48,394 bases of DNA. It comes from Acidobacteriota bacterium (GTDB taxonomy: Bacteria > Acidobacteriota > Terriglobia > Bryobacterales > Bryobacteraceae). Both the position numbers and the translations under genes were made by a program. The stretch is taken from assembly GCA_025350695.1 (NCBI GenBank), contig JANXXI010000312.1:1-48394 (forward strand), given 5' to 3'. How positions within the stretch are numbered: the stretch's first letter is position 1; each line of letters begins with the position of its first letter. Shown here piece by piece: positions 6,965 through 15,621 of the stretch. The notes beneath the pieces are model-generated. The model made no database searches and was not told the origin of the DNA. It saw only the letters and a program-made list of their open reading frames with translations.

Positions 6965-8236
6965 ATGCGTTGCGCCACTTCTTACCTTTTACTCTCGGGC
7001 CTTTGTTTCGCCGACGATCCCATTGACCTACAAAAAGAAGCCAAGAGCCTTGTCAAACAGGGTTCTTCGGGCATTCCCCGCCTCTCAGAGTTGATTTTTG
7101 ACCCCACTCCCGCAGTCAGGGCGCAGGCAGTGCATTCGCTGGTGGAGATTGGCACTCAACATAGCCTCGACCCACTGACGCGCTCTGTGGCCGATGGCGA
7201 TCCCCAAATCCAGATAGCCGCTATCAATGGGCTGGTCAATTTCTACCTTCCCGGCTACGTCCAGGCTGGCGGATTCCAAAGCTCCATGAAAAAGACCGGA
7301 GCAAAGGTGGTCAGCAAGTTCGTCTCCCCCGACCAGCAGTTGATCCCCGCCTACATAGTTCCCCGCCCTGTGATCATCGGCGTTTTGGCCAAACAGATCA
7401 GCGATTCCAAAGACAATCAGGTAAGGGCCGCGGCAGCCAAGGCAGCCGGTATCCTCCGCGGGCGTGATGCTATCGACCCTCTCATCGCGGCGCTTCGAAG
7501 CAAAGACGATTCACTTCTTTACGAAGCCGTCACAGCCATTGAAAAAATCCGCGACCCAAAGCCGGCCCCCAGTCTGGTCATCCTCTTCCGGGATCCCAAG
7601 GAGCATATTCAACTAGCCGCCCTAGAGGCCGCCGGCTTGCTCCACAACCGCACGGTAGTTCCCGATCTGGAGCGCACGCTCACCTTTTCACTCAGCCCGA
7701 AGGCGCGCCGCGCTGCATTAGGCGCGCTTGGCAAACTGTCGACCGAATCCAGCCGGCCGCTCTTTGACCGCAGCCTCGAAGACAAGGATGATGGAGTGCG
7801 CGCAGCGGCAGCCGAAGGCATCGCCCGATTGAATCACCCCGCGGATCTAAATCGGATGGAGACATTGTTCAAAGATGAAAGAAAGATGGAACCCCGTCTG
7901 GCCCAAGCCTTCGCCATGGTTTCGCTGGGCAAGCCGGAGATGGAAGACTTTTCCGCCCTCAAGTATTTGACCGATTCGCTGAACAGCAAGGCGTGGGGCG
8001 GAGTGGCCGAAGCTTATCTGATCGAAGCAGCTCGCAAACCGGCCATATTGCAGTCGATCCATGCCGTTGCGACGCAAGCCCCGAAAGACGAAAAAATCCG
8101 CATAGCCCGGGTGCTGGCGGCCAGCGGAGACAAAAGTTCAATTGCAGTAGTGGAGGGGTTATCGAAGGATGCTGATACGGCGGTTGCGGAGGAAAGTCTG
8201 CGGGCGCTTCGTGTGCTGAAGGCCCGCCTGCTGTAA
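6965..8236 (+). CDS. Secreted HEAT-repeat protein
   Basis: The 423-residue protein is a chain of HEAT/PBS-lyase-type repeats. Examples are 'SGIPRLSELIFDPTPAVR', 'DPQIQIAAINGL', 'NQVRAAAAKAAGIL', 'DAIDPLIAALRSKD' and 'DDGVRAAAAEGIARL'. The ATG at 6965 is chosen because GGAG lies five bases upstream and it opens a signal peptide (MRCATSYLLLSGLCFADD); the in-frame ATG at 6935 would put ten extra residues before it. HEAT arrays are protein-binding scaffolds, and no catalytic motif is visible. The partner is unknown. Its 3' end faces a small convergent gene only 24 bases away with no obvious terminator. Confidence 0.85.
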   Translation: MRCATSYLLLSGLCFADDPIDLQKEAKSLVKQGSSGIPRLSELIFDPTPAVRAQAVHSLVEIGTQHSLDPLTRSVADGDPQIQIAAINGLVNFYLPGYVQAGGFQSSMKKTGAKVVSKFVSPDQQLIPAYIVPRPVIIGVLAKQISDSKDNQVRAAAAKAAGILRGRDAIDPLIAALRSKDDSLLYEAVTAIEKIRDPKPAPSLVILFRDPKEHIQLAALEAAGLLHNRTVVPDLERTLTFSLSPKARRAALGALGKLSTESSRPLFDRSLEDKDDGVRAAAAEGIARLNHPADLNRMETLFKDERKMEPRLAQAFAMVSLGKPEMEDFSALKYLTDSLNSKAWGGVAEAYLIEAARKPAILQSIHAVATQAPKDEKIRIARVLAASGDKSSIAVVEGLSKDADTAVAEESLRALRVLKARLL

Positions 8237-8260
8237 GAAAATTCGCGGTTGGAGAGAAAA

Positions 8261-8467
8261 CTACTTCTTTTTCTGCTGCTTCTGTTGACCGACGCGGACT
8301 TTGAACATGTTAGCTTGCTGTTCGCGCCAAACTTTCCAGTCATAACGCTTCGATGCGTCAATCAAATACTTGTCCAGATCGGTTCCTTTAGGAACAACAG
8401 CCATTAAAGTGGCTACGTCGCCTTCGGGACTGGAGATGCGGAAACGCTTCACATTTGGAATTGCCAT
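8261..8467 (-). CDS. Small basic hypothetical protein
   Basis: The 68-residue protein is unrecognised. It begins MAIPNVKRFRISSPEGDVATLM, has a predicted mixed alpha/beta core and ends in a Lys/Gln-rich tail (GQQKQQKKK). It has no signal peptide or Cys. It follows the epimerase gene by 7 bases in the same direction, so it is probably the third gene of the photolyase-epimerase unit. It could be a nucleic-acid-binding or stress protein, but that rests only on charge and context. Confidence 0.6.
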   Translation of the reverse strand: MAIPNVKRFRISSPEGDVATLMAVVPKGTDLDKYLIDASKRYDWKVWREQQANMFKVRVGQQKQQKKK

Positions 8468-8474
8468 AACAACT

Positions 8475-9407
8475 CTAGGTTACCACAGCACTTACCGTCT
8501 TTGAGCAAAGCCGTTTCGGGTAAATCTGGCGTAAGGCCATAGTTAGGTCAGGAAATTGAAAAACAAACCCAAATTTTCGAGCAGCCTCGGGTACAACCCG
8601 CTGATTGGCAAGAATGATTTGGGCCATCTCTCCGTACAACATGCGCAGAGCAAATGCCGGAACCGGAAGAATCGCCGGTCGATGCAGCACCGATGCGTAT
8701 ATGCGAGTAAAATCGCGATTCCGAACGGGGTTGGGCGATGTTGCGTTCAGCACTCCAGACACTTGCTGGTTTTCCAAGGCATAAAGAATCAACCTGGCCA
8801 TGTCGTCGAGGTGAATCCAAGGCATCCACTGGTCGCCAGAGGCGAGCACGCCACCCACACCCAGTTTGAAAGGCGTCTCCATCGTTTTGAGCGCCCCGCC
8901 TTCGCACCCCAACACCATCGCAATTCGTAGTTTGGCCACCCGAACTCCAAGCCGTGTCGCCTTATCGGCCTCCGCCTCCCAAGCCACGCAGACATCGGGA
9001 AGGTAACCGGTTCCTGGCGCCGACGATTCGGCCAAAGTCTCATCCCCACGAGAGCCATAATATCCTACCGCGGAAGCGCAGACAAATACCTTCACCGCTC
9101 CCTTTGCCAGGTCGATGGCGTCGACAATGCTCCGCGTGCCTTCCACCCGCGATTGAAGGATGTGCTTCTTTACCTCCGGGGACCAACGTTGCGCCACGGG
9201 CTCTCCCGCCAGATGCACCACAGCCTCAACTCCCTTCATCGCTTCAGCATCCAACCTTGTCTCCGCGCTCCAAGATAGGAAGCGAACCTGCCCCGGCGCT
9301 TTTGGATCACGCCTGGCCAGAACTACGAAACGATGGCCTCCCTCAGCGGCCAGTTCCATGAAACGTTTCCCGATAAATCCCGTTGCCCCGGTGATCGCAA
9401 TCAACAT
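8475..9407 (-). CDS. TIGR01777/SDR39U1-type NAD-dependent epimerase
   Basis: The 310-residue protein starts at ATG 9407 (GGAG eight bases upstream), directly at the Rossmann strand MLIAITGATGFIGKRF. Other family features are VVHLAGEPVAQRW, the SAVGYYGSRGDE catalytic YxxxK-like region, PWIHLDDMARLI and the C-terminal P-x-F..RM.YGEMA..ILANQRVVPEAARKFGF, which is diagnostic of the YfcH/SDR39U1 family. It should bind NAD(P) in the cytoplasm; the family has no firmly known substrate. It overlaps the photolyase stop by 7 bases, so the two are cotranscribed. Epimerases of this family often accompany photolyase genes, which hints at a light or oxidative-stress role. Confidence 0.88.
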   Translation of the reverse strand: MLIAITGATGFIGKRFMELAAEGGHRFVVLARRDPKAPGQVRFLSWSAETRLDAEAMKGVEAVVHLAGEPVAQRWSPEVKKHILQSRVEGTRSIVDAIDLAKGAVKVFVCASAVGYYGSRGDETLAESSAPGTGYLPDVCVAWEAEADKATRLGVRVAKLRIAMVLGCEGGALKTMETPFKLGVGGVLASGDQWMPWIHLDDMARLILYALENQQVSGVLNATSPNPVRNRDFTRIYASVLHRPAILPVPAFALRMLYGEMAQIILANQRVVPEAARKFGFVFQFPDLTMALRQIYPKRLCSKTVSAVVT

Positions 9408-10807
9408 GCCTGAGTCTCCGTGAAAGGATCCTTGCCTGTGCGTTCCAAGTATCCTATTTCTTTCAAATATCCATCCACATTGGTTTTGCGCTTCATTCCT
9501 TCCAGGCCCATGTAACGGATCATGCCAAAGATGGGGCGTTCCGTCCAAGGCCGGTCATGTAGGCCGAAGCACCACAAAATGTTCGTGTACGTATTCGGAT
9601 CCCGCCCGTCGAGCGCATAACGGTCATGCAAGTAAATCATAGTGGCCAGGGCATCCCTGTGCGACTCGCTCCACTCAATAATCTTCTTGCCCCAATACAT
9701 GCGATAGTACCCGTGAATCTTGCCCCGCAGCAACATCTCTTTTTGGGTGGCGTTCCAGAGCGCGTCATGCGTTTCGGCCTGTTCAAACTCATCTCGCGTG
9801 TAAAGATATGGCCGCTCATCACCGTCGTGCTTTGCCAGTGTGTTCCGAACCCACTCATGCAGAATGTCAAGCGAATCCAACTTCGGCGAAGTCCGGGCAA
9901 AGTTAAAAGCCAACTCCCGCCGGACAATCAGTTCCTCCAGATATTCGGCCGACATCAACTTGTGTTCGTCAGCATACTCCTGAACAGCCAGGGCCAACTC
10001 AAGGCCGGAAATATGCCCGAAGTGAAGATAGGGGCTCATATCACTGGTCGCATGGGACGAAGGCGAATTCCGCTCATTCGCATAACGTCGCAACTTCGAT
10101 TCCAGGAACAATTTCAGATGACTTTCAACGGCAAGCCGCCCGCCTCGAAATGTTGTCGAGGGAGGCACCGAATGATCGATCGAGCACGAAGCGACCAGCT
10201 TCGGAACTGAGTCCACAACCACGTGAAAATCAGGCTTGGGCCGGTCCCATTTCCGCTTCGGCGCTTTCATCACTAACGGCTTCATGTGCTCCGCCATTAA
10301 TTTGTTAATCTTCGGACGAATCGCATAAGCAGCATACTGGCGATCAGGAATCAGCGACGGAGGCGCCACGCAGCTCGACTCCACCACATAGTACGGAATG
10401 GTAACCTTGCCCGGCACAGCCGCGTTGTGTGCCGCTGCAATGAACGTGGGGTAATCATCAGTAACAATCAGCGCCGCATCCGCCACTAGCCTGTAGAAAA
10501 TATCGTTCGGTGAACCCTTGTCCCGGCGCAAGTAGAATGCATAGCCGACGCCCAGTTTCTTCAACCGCTTTTCCGTCTCGGTCACGCCTTCAAGCAAGAA
10601 CGTATGCATCCGGTCATTCGCGTACTGGTAGTCAAACGTCAGCCCCTCGTAAAAAAGCACAGGGAGGCTCAGCTTGTCCGCCCAATGAATGGCGTAAGCC
10701 AGCCCATGGTTCGATTCCACCCGACGATTCATTTGCGCCCAGTAGAGAATGTAACTCGCACTCGGGTTGGGTACGGCTTGATTGAGAGACCGGATTCTTG
10801 GATGCAC
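9401..10807 (-). CDS. phr: Class II CPD photolyase
   Basis: The 468-residue protein is a class II deoxyribodipyrimidine photolyase. It has YILYWAQMNRRVESNHGL near the N-terminus, the antenna-type domain to about 170, and the FAD domain with 'SDMSPYLHFGHIS', 'EELIVRRELAFNFAR', 'RDPNTYTNILWCFGLHDRP' and WTERPIFGMIRYM. It repairs cyclobutane pyrimidine dimers using blue light and FADH-. The start is GTG at 10805-10807, because the conserved NPSASYILYW stretch begins at residue 14 and no ATG lies before it. It is divergent from the radical SAM gene with 54 bases between starts, and it heads the phr-epimerase-small-protein unit. Confidence 0.93.
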   Translation of the reverse strand: MHPRIRSLNQAVPNPSASYILYWAQMNRRVESNHGLAYAIHWADKLSLPVLFYEGLTFDYQYANDRMHTFLLEGVTETEKRLKKLGVGYAFYLRRDKGSPNDIFYRLVADAALIVTDDYPTFIAAAHNAAVPGKVTIPYYVVESSCVAPPSLIPDRQYAAYAIRPKINKLMAEHMKPLVMKAPKRKWDRPKPDFHVVVDSVPKLVASCSIDHSVPPSTTFRGGRLAVESHLKLFLESKLRRYANERNSPSSHATSDMSPYLHFGHISGLELALAVQEYADEHKLMSAEYLEELIVRRELAFNFARTSPKLDSLDILHEWVRNTLAKHDGDERPYLYTRDEFEQAETHDALWNATQKEMLLRGKIHGYYRMYWGKKIIEWSESHRDALATMIYLHDRYALDGRDPNTYTNILWCFGLHDRPWTERPIFGMIRYMGLEGMKRKTNVDGYLKEIGYLERTGKDPFTETQAC

Positions 10808-10844
10808 TTTACATTAATCATGATGCCAATTACAGCCAGCCAGC

Positions 10845-10850
10845 TACAAT
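10845..10850 (+). promoter_or_regulatory. -10 box for the radical SAM gene
   Basis: TACAAT ends 11 bases before ATG 10862; the predicted leader is about 5 bases, too short for a usual ribosome binding site. Confidence 0.4.
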
Positions 10851-10861
10851 TAAGTTTGACG

Positions 10862-12010
10862 ATGCGTTTTTGGAACCGTGCAAAGCTTCTGTGGGGATAC
10901 CTCGCCAAGAAAACGCAACTCTCGGCGTTGCCGGTGGAATATATCGTCGAAACCACCGCCAAGTGCAACATTTACTGCCCGATGTGCCCTCGCGAAACCC
11001 ATCCGCAACCCAAAGAAGACATGACAGACGCCATCTTTGAACAGTTGGTGAAGGAAACAAGCCACAGCGCCGAACACATGATGCTGATCGGATTGGGCGA
11101 ACCGTTCCTGGATAAAGGAATCTTTGACCGCATCGAGTATTGTGAACGGCACAACATCGCTACATTGCTTTCCACCAACGGAACCTTGCTTGACGAAAAA
11201 GCCTCCGAACGATTGCTGCGCACGCCTTTACGCCACATCACGCTAAGCTTCGACGGGTCCACCAAAGAGAGTTTCGAGTTCTACCGCAAGGGCGCCAGAT
11301 TCGAAAAGGTGCGTGAGAATTTCGTCCGCTTCGCGCAAATGAAGCACGATCGAAAGGCGCCTATTCAAATCGTGGTTCAGATGGTGCGCATGGAAAAGAA
11401 CTGGGACGAAGTCGATGACTTCACGGCATTTTGGAAGGCAGTCCCCGGTGTCGACGAGGTACGCATCAAAGCAGACGAAACAAACCTGATGAATCCCGAA
11501 GCAGGTCATCAGGCAGCCGACTGGCAACATCCATGCCATTACCTATGGCGGGGCCCGATGTACATCAAACAGAATGGCGACGTTTACCCATGCTGCCAAA
11601 GCTACATGCTGGACGGCGAACCCGTGGGCCGTCTCGGGCAACAAACCATGCCCGAAATATTCGACTCGCCAGCAATGCAGCAGATGCGAAAGTTACACAT
11701 CGAAGGGCGCTCCGGCGAAATCGGAATCTGTTCGCGATGCTGCACAACCATCCCGCACCCTTTTTTAGTTGCTGGAAGTTTGCTCTTCCACGGAGAGTTT
11801 GTGCGCAAACTACTTCCTATGGTGGAACGGCTTACTTATTTTTCAAAGCTTCCGGCAAAACTGCTGCGACCGCAACGGCAGGCGCAACCTGACCCCAAGC
11901 CTGAGTTGGTGCAGATTGCCGTTGGGCCACCCGTTCCACAATCTTCTGGCACGGACGTTCCAGCATCTCAAACAGCGGCCGCGGCCAAAGACCAATCGCA
12001 AAGGCGCTAA
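10862..12010 (+). CDS. Radical SAM/SPASM-domain protein
   Basis: The 382-residue protein has the radical SAM cluster CNIYCPMC (Cys35, 39, 42), followed by GLGEPFLD (SAM-binding GE), TNGTLL and LSFDGSTKESFE. A C-terminal SPASM-like set of cysteines follows (CHYLWRG, YPCCQSY, ICSRCC). Such proteins use two or more iron-sulfur clusters for peptide or cofactor modification; the substrate is unknown and no precursor peptide is evident next to it. ATG 10862 is preferred over 10802 because a TACAAT box lies just upstream and the earlier start would run into the divergent photolyase promoter. Its low-complexity Pro/Gln/Ala tail overlaps the 3' end of nuoM by 179 bases on the opposite strand. Confidence 0.85.
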   Translation: MRFWNRAKLLWGYLAKKTQLSALPVEYIVETTAKCNIYCPMCPRETHPQPKEDMTDAIFEQLVKETSHSAEHMMLIGLGEPFLDKGIFDRIEYCERHNIATLLSTNGTLLDEKASERLLRTPLRHITLSFDGSTKESFEFYRKGARFEKVRENFVRFAQMKHDRKAPIQIVVQMVRMEKNWDEVDDFTAFWKAVPGVDEVRIKADETNLMNPEAGHQAADWQHPCHYLWRGPMYIKQNGDVYPCCQSYMLDGEPVGRLGQQTMPEIFDSPAMQQMRKLHIEGRSGEIGICSRCCTTIPHPFLVAGSLLFHGEFVRKLLPMVERLTYFSKLPAKLLRPQRQAQPDPKPELVQIAVGPPVPQSSGTDVPASQTAAAAKDQSQRR

Positions 12011-13397
12011 GGATCAACGGCGCGAACACCAGCATCTCGCGGGTGGTCAAATCAGATAGCATCGAATTCTTTTCCGAAGTCTCGCCAAGCATCGTGCGTT
12101 GGAACACCCACAGTAAGTAAGCGGCGCCCAACACAATGCCGGTGATACAGGCGATCGCCCAATTCCACGAAATCGGGTAGACGCCCTGCAGGATCGTCAT
12201 CTCGCCAATAAACCCGTTAAGCGGCGGCATGCCCATTGAACTGAGTGAGGCGATTAACACGACAAACGTAAAGATGGGCATCGGTTTCCACAACCCACCA
12301 TAGGCCGAAATCTCGCGGGTGTGCCGGCGTTCGTAGACCACGCCGATCACCAGGAACAACATGCCGGCGGAGATGCCATGATTAATCTGAGCCAGCATCG
12401 ACCCGGCCAGCCCCGCTTGGTTCAGCGCAAAGATAGACAGCGTGACAAACCCCATATGGCTCACCGAAGAGTAAGCAATCAGCTTCTTCCAATCCCTCTG
12501 CAACAGGCAAACCAACGCTCCATAAATGATGGCGATAATCGAAAGCGCGGCAATCAACGCAACCGTTTCCGGAGCGCGGGAAGCGTTTGGCGCAAGGGGC
12601 AAGGAAAACCGCAAGAATCCGTAGGTTCCCATCTTTAGTAGGATGCTGGCTAGCACCACGGAGCCGGCTGTGGGCGCTTCCGTATGCGCATCGGCCAACC
12701 AGGTGTGGAACGGGAACATGGGAACTTTGACGGCAAAACCAGCGAACAGCGCCCAAAATATCCACGTCTCCATTGAGGTGGAAAGCGGCGTTTGCATCAA
12801 GTCAAACAGATCCCAACTGCGTACGCCCGTCGCCTGGAAATGGCGCCAATGCAGCAGGATTCCGCCAACCAACATCAGCACCGAGCCAATCACCGTGTAA
12901 ATCAAAAATTTCATCGAAGCATACGCGCGCCGTTCCCCGCCCCAGATGGCGATGATGAAGTACATCGGAATCAGCACCATTTCCCAGAAGACAAAAAACA
13001 ATAGGAAGTCGAGGGCCAGGAAGACGCCCGTCATGGCGAATTGCAAAAACAGGAACCAACCGTAATATTCCTTCACGCGCGTTTCAATCACATTCCAGCT
13101 GGACAGAATCGCCAGGAGCGTAATGAAGCCGGTCATTATGATCAGTGGCAGGCTGATGCCATCAATGCCGATATGGTAACTGGCCCCCAGCGACGGAATC
13201 CAAGGCAGTTTCTCCACAAACTGGAAATCTTGATTGTTGTTGAAACTCAGCGCGGGAAGCAGCGTGAGCATCGCGCTGATGAACGAAGCAATGTTCGCCC
13301 AAATCTTAATGCGCTTAGGCGAGGATGATGGAATCGCCACCAACACAAGCAACCCCAATAGCGGCGCGGCCAAAACAGAAGTAAGTAAACCCAGCAT
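11832..13397 (-). CDS. nuoM: NADH-quinone oxidoreductase subunit M (proton-pumping antiporter-like)
   Basis: The 521-residue, about 14-helix membrane protein matches NuoM/ND4. It has 'FFVFWEMVLIPMYFII' with the conserved Glu, 'KVPMFPFHTWLADAHTEAPT' with the conserved Lys and His, DWKKLIAYSSVSHMGF and PPLNGFIGE. NuoM is one of the three proton-channel subunits of complex I in the inner membrane. It is alone here: no other nuo gene is within the window. It begins 16 bases after the tyrA stop and may be cotranscribed with the aromatic genes; a TACAAT box also overlaps the tyrA stop. The C-terminal 40 residues (Ala/Gln/Pro-rich) are the part that overlaps the radical SAM gene. A related antiporter or quinone complex subunit is possible. 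Confidence 0.9.
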   Translation of the reverse strand: MLGLLTSVLAAPLLGLLVLVAIPSSSPKRIKIWANIASFISAMLTLLPALSFNNNQDFQFVEKLPWIPSLGASYHIGIDGISLPLIIMTGFITLLAILSSWNVIETRVKEYYGWFLFLQFAMTGVFLALDFLLFFVFWEMVLIPMYFIIAIWGGERRAYASMKFLIYTVIGSVLMLVGGILLHWRHFQATGVRSWDLFDLMQTPLSTSMETWIFWALFAGFAVKVPMFPFHTWLADAHTEAPTAGSVVLASILLKMGTYGFLRFSLPLAPNASRAPETVALIAALSIIAIIYGALVCLLQRDWKKLIAYSSVSHMGFVTLSIFALNQAGLAGSMLAQINHGISAGMLFLVIGVVYERRHTREISAYGGLWKPMPIFTFVVLIASLSSMGMPPLNGFIGEMTILQGVYPISWNWAIACITGIVLGAAYLLWVFQRTMLGETSEKNSMLSDLTTREMLVFAPLILSAFAIGLWPRPLFEMLERPCQKIVERVAQRQSAPTQAWGQVAPAVAVAAVLPEALKNK

Positions 13398-13413
13398 TTA
13401 TGGAATGAATTGT

Positions 13414-14286
13414 CTATTGTAGCGGAGATTTGGTTAACATAGTCGCGCTGAACAGACCCTTACGGAACGCCGAGGCTTCTTCAAACGCAGACTGCAGCGC
13501 CGATGGGTCCGCCAGGCTTGCCCGGAACTGCACCAGCAATTCGATGTACGCGCCGAGAGCCGAATCGATCTCCTTGGCGTTCGATCCAAATATGTCCTTC
13601 CACATATCAAACGGAGAGAGGGCCAAACGGCTCATGTCTTGAAATCCCGGGCCGGCAGTCTTCTGGCTGTTTTTATCGGGCAAGTTGCGAGCCGCCGCCA
13701 AAGTCAAAGCGGTGGAAGCCAGTTGCGGCAAGTGGGACAACAGAGCCACGGCGCGATCATGTTGTTCGGCCGGAAGCACCAACGGGTTCGCACCCATCTT
13801 ACGCACCCAATCCAGCAACCATCGCCCGGACGTTGAATCCATTTGCCGTGGTCCGGTTGGCGTAAAGATATAAGGACGGCCCTGAAAAAGATTCGCATCC
13901 GCCGACAAGACGCCCCGCGATTCCTTGCCCGCCATGGGATGTCCGCCAAGGAAACTGCCCTCCGGCATTTGAGCCGCGGCCGCCATCATAATCTCGCTCT
14001 TGGTGCTGCCCGCATCGGTCACCAAGGCATCCGGCTTCAAAAGGCCTTTCAGAGAAGCAATGTCCTGCTTGATCTTTTCAATGGGTGACGCCAGGTACAA
14101 AAGATCCGCATCTTGGGCCGCTTGTTCAAAGCTGGCGCCCCGGTCAATCGCTCCCCTGCTTAGCGCTTCGACGATAGTTCGATCAGAACTGACCCCGAGA
14201 ATTTCCCCTTTGAATCCAGCTTTCTTCAGGGCCAGAGCAAAGGATCCGCCGATCAGTCCTACCCCGAAAATCGCTACGGTACGCAT
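13414..14286 (-). CDS. tyrA: Prephenate dehydrogenase
   Basis: The 290-residue protein begins MRTVAIFGVGLIGGSFALAL, the NAD-binding fingerprint. It also has LASPIEKI, TDAGSTKSEI and the prephenate-binding GGHPMAGKESRG, followed by a helical dimerisation half. It converts prephenate to 4-hydroxyphenylpyruvate for tyrosine synthesis. There is no ACT domain at the C-terminus, unlike many TyrA proteins, so feedback control may act on the DAHP synthase. ATG 14286 is chosen because it opens directly with the Rossmann strand. It lies 1 base after the aroF stop, inside the trp/tyr run. Confidence 0.92.
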   Translation of the reverse strand: MRTVAIFGVGLIGGSFALALKKAGFKGEILGVSSDRTIVEALSRGAIDRGASFEQAAQDADLLYLASPIEKIKQDIASLKGLLKPDALVTDAGSTKSEIMMAAAAQMPEGSFLGGHPMAGKESRGVLSADANLFQGRPYIFTPTGPRQMDSTSGRWLLDWVRKMGANPLVLPAEQHDRAVALLSHLPQLASTALTLAAARNLPDKNSQKTAGPGFQDMSRLALSPFDMWKDIFGSNAKEIDSALGAYIELLVQFRASLADPSALQSAFEEASAFRKGLFSATMLTKSPLQ

Positions 14287-14287
14287 G

Positions 14288-15313
14288 TTACTTGGCTTCT
14301 TGAATCGTCCGGTCAACAGCCAAGGCAATCTTCCTTAATTGATCCATCATCGTCGCATATTGCTCCGGCTTCAGGGTTTGCGCCCCGTCACTTAACGCAT
14401 GATCCGGATCGGGATGGACTTCCACCAGAATCCCATCGGCCCCAGCCGCAACAGCCGCGCGAGCCATCGGTAGCACCTTATCGCGACGCCCCGTGCCATG
14501 CGATGGATCGGCCATAATCGGCAAATGGCTCAGAGCTTTAACCACCGGTATGGCGGCCAGGTCCATCGTGTTGCGCGTGGAAGTTTCGTAAGTTCGAATG
14601 CCGCGCTCGCACAAGATCACATCGTAATTTCCGCCCGACATGATGTACTCAGCCGAAAGGAGCAGTTCTTCAACGGTTCCTGCAATGCCACGCTTCAGCA
14701 GCACTGGCTTGCGCACGTTGCCCAGCTCGCGAAGCAAGTTATAGTTCTGCATGTTTCGCGCCCCGACCTGGAAGACATCGACGTATTCCAGCATCATCGG
14801 AATCTGTGAGCGATCCATTACTTCGCTGACCACAATCAGGTCATGCCGGTCAGCCGCGGTGCGCATGATCTTCAGACCTTCCTCACCCATGCCCTGAAAA
14901 CTGTAAGGCGACGTGCGAGGCTTGAACGCTCCGCCACGCAATCCACGGCCGCCGCTCTTCGCCACTATCTCCGCGCAGGCTTCAATACTGTCCGCGTTTT
15001 CAACACTGCATGGGCCGCCAATTACTATCACCTCTGGCCCCCCGATCTTGACGCCCTTGACCTCAACAATCGTCCCCTGCGGGCGAAAACTCTTGCTGGC
15101 AAGTTTGTATGGCGAAACAATGCGGTGACATTCCTTCACCCCTTCCATCACTTCAAAATTTGCCGGGTCGAAGTCCTCGACGGGGCCAACGCCGCCAAGC
15201 AGCGTATGCGTGGATCCCGTGGAACGATGAACGGTAAAGCCCATAACAACCAAGCGGTCGATTACTTGCTGAATCTGGGCCTCAGCGGAGCCCTCTTCCA
15301 TAACAACTAGCAT
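14288..15313 (-). CDS. aroF: 3-deoxy-7-phosphoheptulonate synthase with N-terminal regulatory domain
   Basis: The 341-residue protein has a short ferredoxin-like regulatory domain (about 1-70, [20 protein letters not shown]), as in Thermotoga-type DAHP synthases, then the TIM barrel. Barrel signatures are '[10 protein letters not shown]', [23 protein letters not shown] and [12 protein letters not shown]. It condenses PEP and erythrose 4-phosphate, the first step to chorismate. The N-terminal domain usually binds Tyr or Phe. Its ATG overlaps the chorismate mutase stop by 7 bases, and tyrA follows after 1 base, so all three are tightly coupled. Confidence 0.93.
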   Translation of the reverse strand: MLVVMEEGSAEAQIQQVIDRLVVMGFTVHRSTGSTHTLLGGVGPVEDFDPANFEVMEGVKECHRIVSPYKLASKSFRPQGTIVEVKGVKIGGPEVIVIGGPCSVENADSIEACAEIVAKSGGRGLRGGAFKPRTSPYSFQGMGEEGLKIMRTAADRHDLIVVSEVMDRSQIPMMLEYVDVFQVGARNMQNYNLLRELGNVRKPVLLKRGIAGTVEELLLSAEYIMSGGNYDVILCERGIRTYETSTRNTMDLAAIPVVKALSHLPIMADPSHGTGRRDKVLPMARAAVAAGADGILVEVHPDPDHALSDGAQTLKPEQYATMMDQLRKIALAVDRTIQEAK

Positions 15314-15612
15314 TGAGATTTTGTTGACTCCATCTTGTTTCTCTGCAAAGTGCGCATTTCATCCATAATGCGCTCAAAAATGCGCTTCGCCGAATCCCCC
15401 GGCAAGGGTCCGTGATTGTGCGCGGAAACGTTCGCGTAAACCATATCTTCGCGCTTCGGCTCATATACCGGAAGCTGGCTTTGGCGCTTCACCGTGCCTA
15501 TCTCTTCCACTACACGCGTACGTTCATTCAATAAGTCGACAAGCTTGCGGTCCACTTCGTCGATCTTCTCTCGAAGAATGCCCAGTTCGTGTTTTGCTTG
15601 CGATTCGGTCAC
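15307..15612 (-). CDS. aroQ: Chorismate mutase, AroQ type
   Basis: The 101-residue helical protein has the AroQ pattern: '[30 protein letters not shown]' gives the first long helix with the active-site Arg and Lys, then [10 protein letters not shown] and [15 protein letters not shown]. It converts chorismate to prephenate. Start GTG 15610-15612 gives the normal length. It lies 9 bases after trpA and overlaps aroF by 7 bases. In Bacillus-like systems AroQ domains are fused to the DAHP synthase for allosteric control; here the two are separate but adjacent and may form a complex. Confidence 0.9.
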   Translation of the reverse strand: MTESQAKHELGILREKIDEVDRKLVDLLNERTRVVEEIGTVKRQSQLPVYEPKREDMVYANVSAHNHGPLPGDSAKRIFERIMDEMRTLQRNKMESTKSQC

Positions 15613-15621
15613 TGCTTGCCT

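Noticed and set aside
12382-12765. Shadow frame inside nuoM
   Set aside because: It lies antisense or out of frame to a strongly conserved membrane protein; no ribosome binding site or conserved motif is seen.
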